Virus record (IMG/VR): IMGVR_UViG_3300030101_002520 | Coordinates: 51,140-115,139 of that record | Origin: a virus | DNA: 64,000 nt | Direction: 5' to 3' (one strand) | Shown here: piece after piece, positions 8,901 through 16,956 of the stretch | How the letters are laid out: each line of letters starts with the position of its first letter | Numbering within the stretch: the first letter of the stretch is position 1 | The notes under the pieces: model-generated | Told to the model about the DNA's origin: nothing | The model's input: the letters and a program-made list of their open reading frames with translations, nothing else | The model's database searches: none | Translations under genes and position numbers: made by a program

Positions 8901-11759
8901 ATATTTAAAAGAAAAAGACAAGAAATATTAGATAGAGTAGAAGAAAGAAATTCAGAAGTAAGAAAGCTAGCTTCTAAAATAGAAAAACTATCTCCGGGTA
9001 GAAAAGCTAATTTTGATTTTATGATTGTGCTTGGTGATGATGGTCAACCAACTGGAACTTATGTTAGAAAAATAGGTGACCAGTATTATAAAATGAAAAG
9101 ACAAAGAACTGACAAACTTAAAAATGCTGATGGTGATCCTTTAGAATATGTAATTAAAGATAAACTTACACCTGAAGAAATTGCTTATAATAAAAAGTTA
9201 TATAAAGATAGACAGGAGTATAGAGATTTTATGAAAGCAGAAAGAGTTATAGATAATAAATTAGAGGAAGGGAAGTATCATAAGTATAGTGATGTGTTTA
9301 AAAAAGAAAGATTGAAGTTTATGTTTTTTGATGGTCAACAATGGCAAAAAAGAGACAGAGTACCATTAAATGAATATCTAGAGTTTAGAACTAAGTATTA
9401 TAATCCATCTAGTTTTTTTAGACCAGAGTTTGATAAAGATGGATTTTCAGGTTATTTAAAAGAAAAGAAACAGGGATGGTTTGTTAAGTCTGAATATGTT
9501 GAAATTAAAGATGAGAGTTCAGAAGATTCAGGATCAGTAAATCTTTTAGACTCAAAGTATCAAAAGATTATGAATCCTACAGATGCATTGGGTAGAGCAC
9601 AAAAAGAGTTCTATGAAATGTATGTTAAGTATTTTGAAGAAGATCTTCTTACAAAACTTCCTATGCGTGTTGTGCAACAAATGCACGGTAGATTACCATT
9701 AATTAAAGATACACAATATCAACAACTTAAAAATGCTCCTAATATGATGTCTGAGTTATGGGCTAAAGTTAAAGGTGTTCCGCGTGGTATATATGATTTC
9801 TTTGCAACTAAAACTCAAAAGTCAAGAGTAGTTTTAACTGATGAGTATGGTAATTTTACAAGCACACTTCCAATATTCTATACAGGTAGTATTCAAACTC
9901 AGCAAGATCTTCAAGAAATATCTGATAAGATAAGAGCTAAAGAGGATGAAATAATTAGAGCTAATGGTGATACAAGAACAACACAAACTAAAATTGATAA
10001 ATTAAAACAGCAGCTTGAAGACCTAAAGGGTAAAAAAAGAAGAATGCAAAATAGACCTGAAGCAAGAGAATTAAGTAGAGATCTTGCTGATAGTTTGATA
10101 AGATTTAGTGCAATGGCTGAAAACTATGAGATTATGTCAGGTGTAGAAGATACTCTTAGTTCATTAATAAAAGTATTGGAAAGAAGAACCTATGATCCAG
10201 CAACTGGTGATGATCTTAAAACTTTTAAAGATGGTGTAATGCAAAAGGCTGGTTTGAAAGGAAACTCAGGTTTAGAAACACCGTTAATTGTTAGGAGAGC
10301 AAAGAAGTGGATGAAGATGGTTTTTTATGATGATGATCAGAAAACAGAGAATGTATTTGAAAAAATATCTAGAGGTTTAATTAGTTATACATCCTTAACA
10401 TATGTTGGTCTTAACCCTTGGGGTAATTTGAATAACTATGCTATAGGTAGATTAAATAATTTAGTAGAGACAGCTGGTGGTAGATGGTTTGATAGAAAAG
10501 CTGCTGTAAGAGCAACAAAAGAATTTAATCAAAGAATGATACCAGACTTTATGAAAAGAATGGGTGGTAGAACTTTTCTTAATGATGCTATAGGTGTAAG
10601 TCCAAGTCAATATGAAAAGTATAAACCAGGTAGTAAGTATGAGGCTCTTGTAGAATTATTTAGAATGATGGATGATAAAGCAGATATACGAGAGCAAAAT
10701 AAAACTGCTGGTAAAGAAAGTCCATTAAGAAAAGCTATGAGTTGGGGTTATATGTTGCAAGATGCTGCTGAGTATAATGTACAAACCAAGCTAGGTATGG
10801 CAATACTAATGTCTACTAAAATATTTAAGAGTGCTGACCCAGATGGAAGTAAAAGTGCTATATCTTTATTTGATGCTTATGAGTACAACCAAGAAACAGG
10901 CAAACTATCTCTACAAGAAGGGTATGATACAGTTATAGATTTTCAAACAGGCAAGCAACAAAAGATGTCTGATAAAGCAAGATATGATATTAGACAATAC
11001 ATACGTGAGGTTAACATACATGTACATGGTAACTATGCCTATGAGGATAGAATGGTATTACAGTCTAGCGCATTAGGACAACTAGCTGCACAGTTTCATA
11101 AATGGATTGCGCCAGCTGTTAAGGCAAGATATAGATCAGAATATTTTGATGAAAATCTAGGTTGGATAGAAGGTAGGTATAGAACCTTTTGGAATTTTAT
11201 GTCTTATACGGCTAAGAATATGACAGATATTAGAACAGCAGCTAAAGACTGGAAAGAGTTGCAGGGAGAGAAAGCAGAAATGAAAGTTAAAAATCTTCAT
11301 AGAGTTGCAGGTGAGTTAATGTTATTTATGATGACAGTAATGTTAAGACAGATGTTTGCTGCAATGTGGGATGATACAGATGAAGATAAAAAAGGAACAA
11401 TGAAAAGATTTCAAAATGCTTTTATGTATCAAATGGATAGACAAAGAAGAGAACTTATTCAGTTTGTAAATCCTGTAGATGCATTTATGTTAATGAAGTC
11501 TCCAATTAGTTCTGTAAGAATGATGAAAGAGATGTCTGAAGCATTAATGACTGGTGTACAAACACCTTTTGTTATTGGATCATATAAACTACGTGGTGAA
11601 GGAGATGTAGAATTAGATAAAAGAATATATTATCAAAGAGGTGCTAAGAAAGGAGATCTTAAACTTTACAAAGAATTTTATGACGCATTCCCAGGTCTCT
11701 ACGCATTAAACAGATGGATGTCATATGACAATGTAAAAAACTTCTGGGTAGGAGAATAA
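5943..11759 (+). CDS. Giant virion-associated multidomain protein (LysM and PD-(D/E)XK-like)
   Basis: This 1938-residue protein is probably a capsid cargo or ejection protein co-packaged with the upstream polymerase. An EEVLHPF segment near residue 230 recalls a degraded zincin-type site but lacks HExxH. Residues about 464-512 form a LysM-like module (YSIKKGDTIASIAKSLGTT) expected to bind peptidoglycan. Residues about 588-612 read GTIDLLF then EIIDIKTSK, the D...(D)xK core of PD-(D/E)XK nucleases. Charged helical stretches follow. Near the C-terminus there is one hydrophobic helix (LMLFMMTVMLRQMFAAMW) that could insert in a membrane. The order wall-binding, nuclease, helical and membrane parts fits a protein that travels with the DNA through the envelope; that is inference. 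The start is the ATG overlapping the previous stop. Confidence 0.7.
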   Translation: MATCFNRNLPAYQTLLEKYDSPMFVDGVINGWQKVNRSELMPTVLEAEDFLKDQKEVGVLDKQNLKQSILTNLGVKGKGLISRFGESYYINNTNKEVRAIKGDVQTLERNKNSVERLLDWWQVTPEAVTITKTDNSYRLDINANLLNMQDVITETSDVTHLQDILQHLTRLFPDVQIQVMSETDAKRMYNSLPQFTSEFQKPIDFKDIKSFYVDGQAILVEGRVTSETAIEEVLHPFVNALYADKSELFRRLKTESERSFPKLAQEIAGAYTKTKGFDNIDRDKELVTQAMARHFKREYEQNPTESFRSKIREFMRWLMDVFRDLSKWVVGKDLVLAPGMIDNANNLTSLSKILNTGDLKFGLDRAIRQDRKVRFSLTPKFQKIYNKVKGKATSQKQITRLDDLYNVSINSQKPIDDFTVSMSKKKNHPLVILNKKTHKYISVENINDPFTSVTTKIGGFSSKSYSIKKGDTIASIAKSLGTTIKKIKELNPIGDNLNTLTKANGQPIKQLYVPQEDFQINMDIGNDFDSIVSAIVLDEGIDSVDLKVVSKEVAEDFYKKMKKDLAVLTRNGGILIPQVVVSDKLNQIAGTIDLLFMDENGALEIIDIKTSKDSLNALVNGKLKYEETYFPVTYGSIFYDPAKSHADQQKFTKEQMQALQVNSYAQILRNQDYDIDSTFTYHVHTPTTGKGINQKYTQKFVIEGIRTQSETADVLIGDPGNNNFASEMMVKDFSDPTANDKLFTLDKKTGENEIEVDESEIDAIAENVTSKMMSTESVLEQITDFRVAMSTRKENYQRVKNQIAFFKDGKDVVQEIDRTLAIIDAGVEDGNVIPLFEEIVKQSIKELDDFIEYVNNPDSYLLDDKYISKVLNYSKMVSTYESLSEVEKAKGLTKAQLQLLEELRGKIYTINGKRDGLGNIIEGKEGLINTAIDNFAKQFIKDNSKRDFTQEDLEDILRWGSDMGMIEYQTGTLATSSDTILALMDKIFKRKRQEILDRVEERNSEVRKLASKIEKLSPGRKANFDFMIVLGDDGQPTGTYVRKIGDQYYKMKRQRTDKLKNADGDPLEYVIKDKLTPEEIAYNKKLYKDRQEYRDFMKAERVIDNKLEEGKYHKYSDVFKKERLKFMFFDGQQWQKRDRVPLNEYLEFRTKYYNPSSFFRPEFDKDGFSGYLKEKKQGWFVKSEYVEIKDESSEDSGSVNLLDSKYQKIMNPTDALGRAQKEFYEMYVKYFEEDLLTKLPMRVVQQMHGRLPLIKDTQYQQLKNAPNMMSELWAKVKGVPRGIYDFFATKTQKSRVVLTDEYGNFTSTLPIFYTGSIQTQQDLQEISDKIRAKEDEIIRANGDTRTTQTKIDKLKQQLEDLKGKKRRMQNRPEARELSRDLADSLIRFSAMAENYEIMSGVEDTLSSLIKVLERRTYDPATGDDLKTFKDGVMQKAGLKGNSGLETPLIVRRAKKWMKMVFYDDDQKTENVFEKISRGLISYTSLTYVGLNPWGNLNNYAIGRLNNLVETAGGRWFDRKAAVRATKEFNQRMIPDFMKRMGGRTFLNDAIGVSPSQYEKYKPGSKYEALVELFRMMDDKADIREQNKTAGKESPLRKAMSWGYMLQDAAEYNVQTKLGMAILMSTKIFKSADPDGSKSAISLFDAYEYNQETGKLSLQEGYDTVIDFQTGKQQKMSDKARYDIRQYIREVNIHVHGNYAYEDRMVLQSSALGQLAAQFHKWIAPAVKARYRSEYFDENLGWIEGRYRTFWNFMSYTAKNMTDIRTAAKDWKELQGEKAEMKVKNLHRVAGELMLFMMTVMLRQMFAAMWDDTDEDKKGTMKRFQNAFMYQMDRQRRELIQFVNPVDAFMLMKSPISSVRMMKEMSEALMTGVQTPFVIGSYKLRGEGDVELDKRIYYQRGAKKGDLKLYKEFYDAFPGLYALNRWMSYDNVKNFWVGE

Positions 11760-11804
11760 TTAATATTTCCTTAACAGTTACTTAATATTTACTTAATATT
11801 AGAG

Positions 11805-11818
11805 TTGTATATTATTAG
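11805..11818 (+). promoter_or_regulatory. Phage-type promoter-like motif
   Basis: TTGTATATTATTAG matches the motif found upstream of plus-strand gene blocks at 14133 and 22164. It follows a run of TTAATATT repeats in the A/T-rich spacer between convergent genes. Its target could only be a very short plus-strand peptide, so it may be a decoy or a relic. Confidence 0.3.
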
Positions 11819-11819
11819 T

Positions 11820-11894
11820 ATGAGAATAAACGTTACTAATTATATATATATAGCAATAATGATCACTGCTTTTGCTTTTGGTCTTTTGTTTTAA
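11820..11894 (+). CDS. Possible 24-residue membrane peptide
   Basis: An ATG two bases after the promoter-like motif opens a 24-codon frame encoding an almost wholly hydrophobic peptide (ATG...ITAFAFGLLF, TAA). It overlaps the DUF5522-like gene on the other strand. Only the hydrophobicity and the upstream motif support it, so it may be chance. Confidence 0.2.
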   Translation: MRINVTNYIYIAIMITAFAFGLLF

Positions 11895-12015
11895 AAGGAC
11901 AATGCTTACAACCACTGTTACAACAGTATCCTCTTTCTAAATGGTATGCTGCAGTCATGACTGTATTACCATCTTTATCTTTGTAAAAGTATGGACTAAA
12001 CTCAGTTGACTTCAC
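11863..12015 (-). CDS. Small Cys-cluster protein, DUF5522-like
   Basis: This frame of about 50 codons follows the ribonucleotide reductase. The segment TAAYHLERGYCC then GCKHCPF matches what I recall of the DUF5522 family, whose conserved core is YHLxRGYCCxxGCRHCPY. Four cysteines and a histidine suggest a metal-binding site; the function is unknown. No ATG precedes the conserved core, and a GTG at 12015 overlaps the last codons of the reductase in another frame, giving a likely coupled start. A programmed frameshift that appends this domain to the reductase is an alternative, because the two frames overlap without a gap. Confidence 0.6.
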   Translation of the reverse strand: MKSTEFSPYFYKDKDGNTVMTAAYHLERGYCCNSGCKHCPFKTKDQKQKQ

Positions 12016-13867
12016 AAGCACCACCAGCACACGCCAGCTCTCCCATTAAATTAGTTTCATCATCATCTTCTATAACCTTAGAAAGATCTATATCCATTAT
12101 TGATGTAACCATTGTATTAAACTTATGCTCATCTATATCTTCAAATGGAGCTTGAGTATAAGTACCACCATCATAAGGTAGTACAGCTAGTCCATTGTAG
12201 TGATCTCTATTATTCCACATCCATTCACCTGCATCATTCCAGTCTTCATCCTTTAAACTAATAGTAGCAGAAACATTATGACTGTTAGATCCTGTTCTAT
12301 GTCCAGGTTTTACCCATTCAGTTGCAACTTTTTTTACTCTTTCTAATAATTGAAAAGCAGATTCAGTTCTTAATATAGATCCTCCTGGTGCTTTTTGTGG
12401 TATACTTATTACAGCAGTATCATGACCACGGAACACACAGTCTTCTACAAGATCAGGGTGGTTCTTAGCAAGATATCCATATATAGATTCATTTTTACCA
12501 ACACGTATTCTTCTTACATAATAATCATTATGCCATGCATGAATCCCGGAACTAGTTCCTAATGTTAATGATGTTGTACCAGCAGGTTTTACTGTTGTTG
12601 TTCTAGCAGCCTTTCTGATACCAATTAAGTTAGCAACACGTGCATTTTCTTTATTTACAATTTTTGCTGCAGCTGTCATGTCTATATAGTCAGCAAGAAC
12701 TTTTTTAGATCCTATACCTGTCATAGATACACCAATTAGTGCATCTTTTTCTGTAGTCTCTTGCCATACTGGTCTGAGATAGTGGAAGTTAGTATATCCT
12801 GCTTGAAGTGTTCCTATAAATGCAGCAGCTTTAACTCTTGCTTCTAAATCTTCTTGAGCTTCAACATTACTAACATTAACTTCACAAAGGTTGCAGAACT
12901 GAAAAGGTCTTAGTGCTATCTCACAACAAGGATTAGTTCCCCAGTCTTTATCATTATTAAAGTAAATACCAGGCTCACCAGCTTTACTTAGTTCAACTCT
13001 TTTCCATAAGTCCATAAAGAAAGACTTAGTTATCTTATGTCTCATAAGCACAGCAGAGTTATTTGCTCTACCACGTTGTGGATTTAGTTCCCACCAAGAA
13101 CCAGCTTTGCAAGCTATCATTTCATTATCATCTGCGCTAAATAAACTAATTAAAGCAGCACGTCTAATACCACCAGCCAATACAGCATCAGCTATGTGAC
13201 AAACAATATCATGCACTTCTAATGTAGATAGTGCATCACCATCTTCTTTATTTTCTAAAACTCCTGTTACTTTTAGTATACATTCTTTTAATGGTTGTGG
13301 ACCAGGTGCTTTACCACCTGATGTTACAAGTCTAGCACCTTTTGGTCTTATGTCTGAATAGTCAAATACTATACGTGAACTTTTACCATTTAAATAAGAT
13401 TTCATTAATATCTTAATAGCATCAGCCCATCCTTCAATTGAATCACTAATTAGATAACGTCTAGTTCTTTTCTTATATGGTTTATTAATTAATGGAAGTT
13501 TTTCAACATGGTGCTGTTGAACCGAATAACCTACACCTGTTCCACCAAGCAACAAGAACATGGTTTCACTAAATGCATCTACATGATCTATAGGAAGGTA
13601 TGCACAATTATATATTCTGTTAGGACTTATCTCTATTGGCTTGCCAGCAAACTGCATAGATCTCATAGAAGGTAAAATCTTTTTATCATAAACATAAGTA
13701 TATGCATCTAGTATATCACTCTTTAATTTAGGATATTTTTTAATATGCATTGCCATATTTCTTGTTACTAATTCTTCCCAAGTTTCTCTACGTTTTAACT
13801 CTGGTAAGTATTTTGCATATTTCATATAGACAGTGATATCACTAAGGATCTTGTTATTCAATTCCAT
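12002..13867 (-). CDS. nrdJ: Adenosylcobalamin-dependent ribonucleoside-triphosphate reductase (class II)
   Basis: This enzyme reduces ribonucleotides to deoxyribonucleotides using a B12-generated thiyl radical. At 621 residues it is shorter than monomeric Lactobacillus-type enzymes (about 740). The phosphate/nucleotide segment GGTGVGYSV lies at 108-116. The redox cysteine pair is C88 (YNCAY) and C327. The radical site N314-P-C316-C-E318-I matches NxCxEI. PAGTTSLTLGTSSGIH is the usual substrate-site segment. A C-terminal CxxxxC pair (C613, C618) corresponds to the shuttle cysteines of the L. leichmannii enzyme. No radical-generating small subunit is visible nearby, consistent with class II. 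The gene lies alone on the minus strand between two plus-strand late blocks and has its own host-type promoter region upstream (14158-14188). It probably supplies dNTPs for replication. Confidence 0.92.
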   Translation of the reverse strand: MELNNKILSDITVYMKYAKYLPELKRRETWEELVTRNMAMHIKKYPKLKSDILDAYTYVYDKKILPSMRSMQFAGKPIEISPNRIYNCAYLPIDHVDAFSETMFLLLGGTGVGYSVQQHHVEKLPLINKPYKKRTRRYLISDSIEGWADAIKILMKSYLNGKSSRIVFDYSDIRPKGARLVTSGGKAPGPQPLKECILKVTGVLENKEDGDALSTLEVHDIVCHIADAVLAGGIRRAALISLFSADDNEMIACKAGSWWELNPQRGRANNSAVLMRHKITKSFFMDLWKRVELSKAGEPGIYFNNDKDWGTNPCCEIALRPFQFCNLCEVNVSNVEAQEDLEARVKAAAFIGTLQAGYTNFHYLRPVWQETTEKDALIGVSMTGIGSKKVLADYIDMTAAAKIVNKENARVANLIGIRKAARTTTVKPAGTTSLTLGTSSGIHAWHNDYYVRRIRVGKNESIYGYLAKNHPDLVEDCVFRGHDTAVISIPQKAPGGSILRTESAFQLLERVKKVATEWVKPGHRTGSNSHNVSATISLKDEDWNDAGEWMWNNRDHYNGLAVLPYDGGTYTQAPFEDIDEHKFNTMVTSIMDIDLSKVIEDDDETNLMGELACAGGACEVN

Positions 13868-13937
13868 TTTTTTGTTATTTAATAGTTAATAAATGTAGAC
13901 ACCTGAGATGAACAGGTAATTATAATATAATTAAAAA

Positions 13938-14117
13938 TTATGACTTAGAATGTAAGTATGTAAAAGAAATAGTAAAAAATAAAAATCCAAAAGATACTAT
14001 CATTGCAGGTTCCCATTTCTTAACAAACTGTACCTCACATTGTTGTATGTATATTCCTAATAAAGGAGATTCTGAAAGCATCTCAATTCCAAAGCTAAAT
14101 CTTTTCATATTTGTCAT
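13938..14117 (-). CDS. Small single-span membrane protein upstream of nrdJ
   Basis: This 59-residue frame with an ATG start ends about 70 bases before nrdJ on the same strand. The C-terminal half (MIVSFGFLFFTISFTYL) is a single transmembrane helix, and the N-terminal half is polar. I do not recognise the family. It would be the first gene of the nrdJ transcript from the promoter at 14158-14188. Confidence 0.5.
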   Translation of the reverse strand: MTNMKRFSFGIEMLSESPLLGIYIQQCEVQFVKKWEPAMIVSFGFLFFTISFTYLHSKS

Positions 14118-14132
14118 TTTTAATTGGTTATA

Positions 14133-14152
14133 TTTTTTTGTATATTATAATA
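14133..14152 (+). promoter_or_regulatory. Phage-type promoter motif, late block
   Basis: A seven-T run followed by GTATATTATAATA lies 30-50 bases before the first plus-strand gene at 14181. The same string, T7-GTATATTATTATA, recurs before 22203, with variants at 15465, 11807 and 51279. It differs from the host-like TAnnTTTG motifs on the minus strand. Use as a late promoter is inferred from position. Confidence 0.55.
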
Positions 14153-14157
14153 GTATA

Positions 14158-14188
14158 CAAATATAATAAAAATAAATACTATGGCAAA
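14158..14188 (-). promoter_or_regulatory. Bacteroidetes-type promoter for the nrdJ block
   Basis: On the minus strand TTTG (14185-14188) and TATATTTG (14158-14165) are separated by exactly 19 bases. This fits the Bacteroidetes -33/-7 consensus TTTG-N19-21-TAnnTTTG. It lies about 40 bases upstream of the 59-residue gene that precedes nrdJ and overlaps the start of the divergent gene at 14181. Confidence 0.6.
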
Positions 14189-14492
14189 TTCACCTTCAGG
14201 ATTAAATTCAGATCCTAAATTTAAAATGATGATTGATGTCCTGAGAGACACAATGATACAAGGTTATGCTAAACAAGGAGCAACTTTTATTAATGATACA
14301 GCTCAACATACAGCAGGATATTATGCAATACAAGGTATAAGTGCTGCAAAGTTAGATGTTAGTGACTGTGTTTTTGGTTCTGGTATGACAGACTTTGATG
14401 CAGATTTTACTATACCAAATGGAGCAATTATATATGGAAACTTTAGTACACTAAGTTTAGAAAGTGGTTCATGTATAGCTTATAAAAAATAA
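14181..14492 (+). CDS. Small virion-type protein of unknown function
   Basis: This 103-residue protein lacks a signal peptide or membrane segment. The second half is rich in short beta-prone segments and Gly/Ser, resembling the small MATLT-type paralogs downstream, although I see no clear sequence identity to them. It is the first gene after the phage-type promoter motif and is followed after two bases by a LamG-like gene. A structural or adhesin-associated role is inferred from position only. Confidence 0.6.
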   Translation: MANSPSGLNSDPKFKMMIDVLRDTMIQGYAKQGATFINDTAQHTAGYYAIQGISAAKLDVSDCVFGSGMTDFDADFTIPNGAIIYGNFSTLSLESGSCIAYKK

Positions 14493-14494
14493 TT

Positions 14495-15442
14495 ATGATT
14501 GGTATAGGTACATCAATATCTAAAGGTCAAGTAATTAATGACCCCTCATCAATATCTGACTTAGTTGTTTGGTATAATTTTACTGATGTAAGCAGCTTGC
14601 GTAAAAATAGAGATGGAACTACTGCTGTAACTACTAACAATGATGTTGTTCATTGGGCACAAAACCTTGCAAACGGTGATGCAAATGGAATACTAGGAAA
14701 TTTTATACGCTCAGAGGCAGATGGTTCTCAATATGGTGGTATATTTAAAACTGGTGGAATAAATGGTCAATCTTATTTACAATTTGCAGAAACTGATTCA
14801 GATAACTCACATGGGTTAAGATCTGGTTTTATAGCTGCTGATGCTACAGATGATGGTGGTGTTGCCTCTGATAAATTTAGTGATGTAAGTTTTAACGTAT
14901 CTGATCTTACAATTATTCAGGTTTTAAAACATGATGATACTGTTATAGAAGAAGATGATAATGCTTTTTTTATACAAGGTTATCCTGCAGTTGGTGGAGA
15001 TACTAACAGTTTTCAATATGCTGGCTCTAAGAGTCAGTCTACTGAAAAATTTGCTCTAGGATATGTAGTTTCTGCTGGAGGAATTGATTTTGAAAGTAAT
15101 GTAACAAATGATACTCTTGATGCAAGTATACATGCAATGGTTATGAGATCTACACCAGGAGCAAATAATATGACACTACAAGTTGACGGAGTTGTACAAA
15201 CAGATACAGATACACCAGATGATAGAACAATGAAATTTGATAGATCAACTGGAGTAACTACTAATTTAGCTGGAGCTGCTCTGTTAAGTATAGGTGGTAA
15301 TTTTACAGGTGGTGCTAATCTAACAAAGTCTTGGAGAGGTGCTATATATGAAACTATAATATATAGTAGATTTATAACTGATGAAGAATTAGCAAGTTTA
15401 GAGGTGTATTTTGCAGGTAAATATGGAATAACCTTCAGTTAA
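14495..15442 (+). CDS. LamG-like (concanavalin-type) domain protein, probable adhesin or tail protein
   Basis: This 315-residue protein opens with DLVVWYNFTDVSSL and ends with ETIIYSR...TDEELASLEVYFAGKYGI. Those are the first strand and the closing strand/helix of LamG/concanavalin-like jelly-roll domains found in phage and marine bacterial surface proteins. Such domains bind carbohydrate. There is no signal peptide, so it is probably carried on the virion rather than exported. It lies two bases after the preceding small gene, in the same transcription unit. Confidence 0.65.
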   Translation: MIGIGTSISKGQVINDPSSISDLVVWYNFTDVSSLRKNRDGTTAVTTNNDVVHWAQNLANGDANGILGNFIRSEADGSQYGGIFKTGGINGQSYLQFAETDSDNSHGLRSGFIAADATDDGGVASDKFSDVSFNVSDLTIIQVLKHDDTVIEEDDNAFFIQGYPAVGGDTNSFQYAGSKSQSTEKFALGYVVSAGGIDFESNVTNDTLDASIHAMVMRSTPGANNMTLQVDGVVQTDTDTPDDRTMKFDRSTGVTTNLAGAALLSIGGNFTGGANLTKSWRGAIYETIIYSRFITDEELASLEVYFAGKYGITFS

Positions 15443-15460
15443 TTTTAAAAATCATAAAAA

Positions 15461-15479
15461 ATTAGTATATTATAATATA
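15461..15479 (+). promoter_or_regulatory. Phage-type promoter-like motif
   Basis: ATTAGTATATTATAATATA shares the GTATATTATAATA core with the motif at 14133-14152 but lacks the preceding T run. It lies 13 bases before the ATG at 15492 and could give an internal start for the paralog array. Confidence 0.4.
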
Positions 15480-15491
15480 AAGTAATTTATA

Positions 15492-15728
15492 ATGGCAAGT
15501 AAAAAAGATATGGAAATGATGGCTGCGAACATGTTTCGTAAGCAACAAGAAGAGTCAATTATAGGTACTATTATGGATGAAATGGCAACTGAAAATATAC
15601 AGTTAAAAAATGCTATTCAACAAATGCAACTCAAAACCTCAAAAGAAAACTTAATAAACCAAGGTAGAACTAAACCTATAGATCTTAGTGTAAGAAGATC
15701 AGGTAAGAGAAAAGGAGGAACAATATAA
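15492..15728 (+). CDS. Hypothetical helical protein
   Basis: This 78-residue protein is rich in Met, Gln and Lys. It is probably helical over residues 1-55 and ends in a basic tail (SVRRSGKRKGGTI). I do not recognise a family. It precedes the four MATxT paralogs by 13 bases. The GG-containing basic tail resembles those of other small proteins in this late block. Confidence 0.55.
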   Translation: MASKKDMEMMAANMFRKQQEESIIGTIMDEMATENIQLKNAIQQMQLKTSKENLINQGRTKPIDLSVRRSGKRKGGTI

Positions 15729-15741
15729 ATAAATATTTAAT

Positions 15742-16149
15742 ATGGCAACTACTACAGCACAGTTAAAATTAGATAGTGCAGCTGGAAGTTTATTAACTTC
15801 TGTATTGGCTATTGATGATACAGCAACACTAACTAAATTAGGAACAGCAACTGGTTTAGAAAAAACTACCGGTTTAGCTAGGCAAACATTTGCAGCAGCA
15901 ACTGAAACTCAGTTAATAAACGCTGCTAATTATACAGCAGCTAAAGGACATAAACTGTATATAAAAAATACGGATACTTCAGGTACTGATACTGTAAAAT
16001 TGACATCAGGAACAATAGGTGATGTAAAGTCAATAGGCTATCTAGATCCAGATGATTGGGCTTTTATACCTTTTGGAGGAGAAAATGATATAAATGTAAT
16101 ATGTACATCTGCAACAACTGTAGTTGAATGGATGTTAATTTTTGAATAA
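15742..16149 (+). CDS. Small beta-rich virion-type protein, paralog 1 of 4
   Basis: This 135-residue protein begins MATTTAQLKLD. It has a central YIKNTD segment and an IPFGGENDINVI strand near the end. These match positions in three following proteins (MATLTxQxKL start, Y-(L/V)-RN segment, FPW-xAA-(V/T)-D-(V/I) segment), so all four arose by duplication. It has no signal peptide, membrane span or catalytic motif. A single-domain beta-sandwich decorating the capsid or tail is plausible. It is the most divergent of the first three copies. Confidence 0.65.
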   Translation: MATTTAQLKLDSAAGSLLTSVLAIDDTATLTKLGTATGLEKTTGLARQTFAAATETQLINAANYTAAKGHKLYIKNTDTSGTDTVKLTSGTIGDVKSIGYLDPDDWAFIPFGGENDINVICTSATTVVEWMLIFE

Positions 16150-16167
16150 TAAATAAAAAAATAAGAT

Positions 16168-16545
16168 ATGGCAACTTTAACCGCGCAAACTAAATTAACA
16201 GTATCAGATATAGTAGCTGATGCTATTGCATTAGATGTATCAATGACTCCTACTGTATTAGCAGGAGGTATTACAAGTAAAACTTTAACATCTGCAAGAG
16301 CAACAGGTTCTGCTTTAACTATTGTAGAAGCAACTCACTATAGTGCAGGTACTATAATTTATTTAAGAAATATGAGTAGTACAGAAACTATAGATGTAGA
16401 ATTAACGTCAGGTACAACGCATATTCAATTAAGTCCTTTACAGTTTGCATTGTTTCCTTGGGAAGCAGCAACTGATATAGAAGTATATTCAACTAATGGA
16501 AGTGAAGTTCCTCAGTTAGAAGTAGGGATATTCTCTGCAGCATAA
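16168..16545 (+). CDS. Small beta-rich virion-type protein, paralog 2 of 4
   Basis: This 125-residue protein begins MATLTAQTKL and ends LEVGIFSAA. The same ending closes the next gene, making copies 2 and 3 the closest pair. YLRNMS and FALFPWEAATDIEV correspond to the YVRNRE and WAVFPWPAAVDVLA segments of copy 3. A function as a virion decoration or fibre-base protein is inferred from the array and the late location. Confidence 0.66.
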   Translation: MATLTAQTKLTVSDIVADAIALDVSMTPTVLAGGITSKTLTSARATGSALTIVEATHYSAGTIIYLRNMSSTETIDVELTSGTTHIQLSPLQFALFPWEAATDIEVYSTNGSEVPQLEVGIFSAA

Positions 16546-16569
16546 TAATAATTAATAAAAAGTAATAAT

Positions 16570-16953
16570 ATGGCAACTTTAACAAGTCAAGTAAAATTAG
16601 ATATTTCAGGAGTAACTTCTGATCCTATTTCAATAGATAAGAGTTTTTCATATACTGCATTATCTGGAGGTGTAACTAGTAGATCTATTGATGCTACAGC
16701 TCATGGTTCTGCAGAGAAAATTTTAGAATCTAGTGAGTATTCAACAGGATGTGTTGTTTATGTAAGAAATAGAGAAGCTGCAGGAGGTAAATCAATAACA
16801 ATTATGTTATCAGCAGCAGCAAATGGAGAAATAGTATTACAAGGTCAGCAGTGGGCAGTATTTCCTTGGCCAGCTGCAGTAGATGTATTAGCCTTTGCTT
16901 CATCTGCTACTCCAGGACCTATATTAGAAGTAGGAATATTTTCAGCAGCATAG
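16570..16953 (+). CDS. Small beta-rich virion-type protein, paralog 3 of 4
   Basis: This 127-residue protein begins MATLTSQVKLDISG, has the YVRNRE and FPWPAAVDV segments and ends LEVGIFSAA like copy 2. The TAG stop is followed after three bases by the next ATG. The recurring spacer AATAAxAATATGGC before each copy suggests that whole gene-plus-leader units were duplicated. Confidence 0.66.
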   Translation: MATLTSQVKLDISGVTSDPISIDKSFSYTALSGGVTSRSIDATAHGSAEKILESSEYSTGCVVYVRNREAAGGKSITIMLSAAANGEIVLQGQQWAVFPWPAAVDVLAFASSATPGPILEVGIFSAA

Positions 16954-16956
16954 GTT

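Noticed and set aside
11760-11804. TTAATATT repeats (three copies) as a specific element
   Set aside because: Short A/T-only repeats in an A/T-rich spacer; not above expectation by eye.
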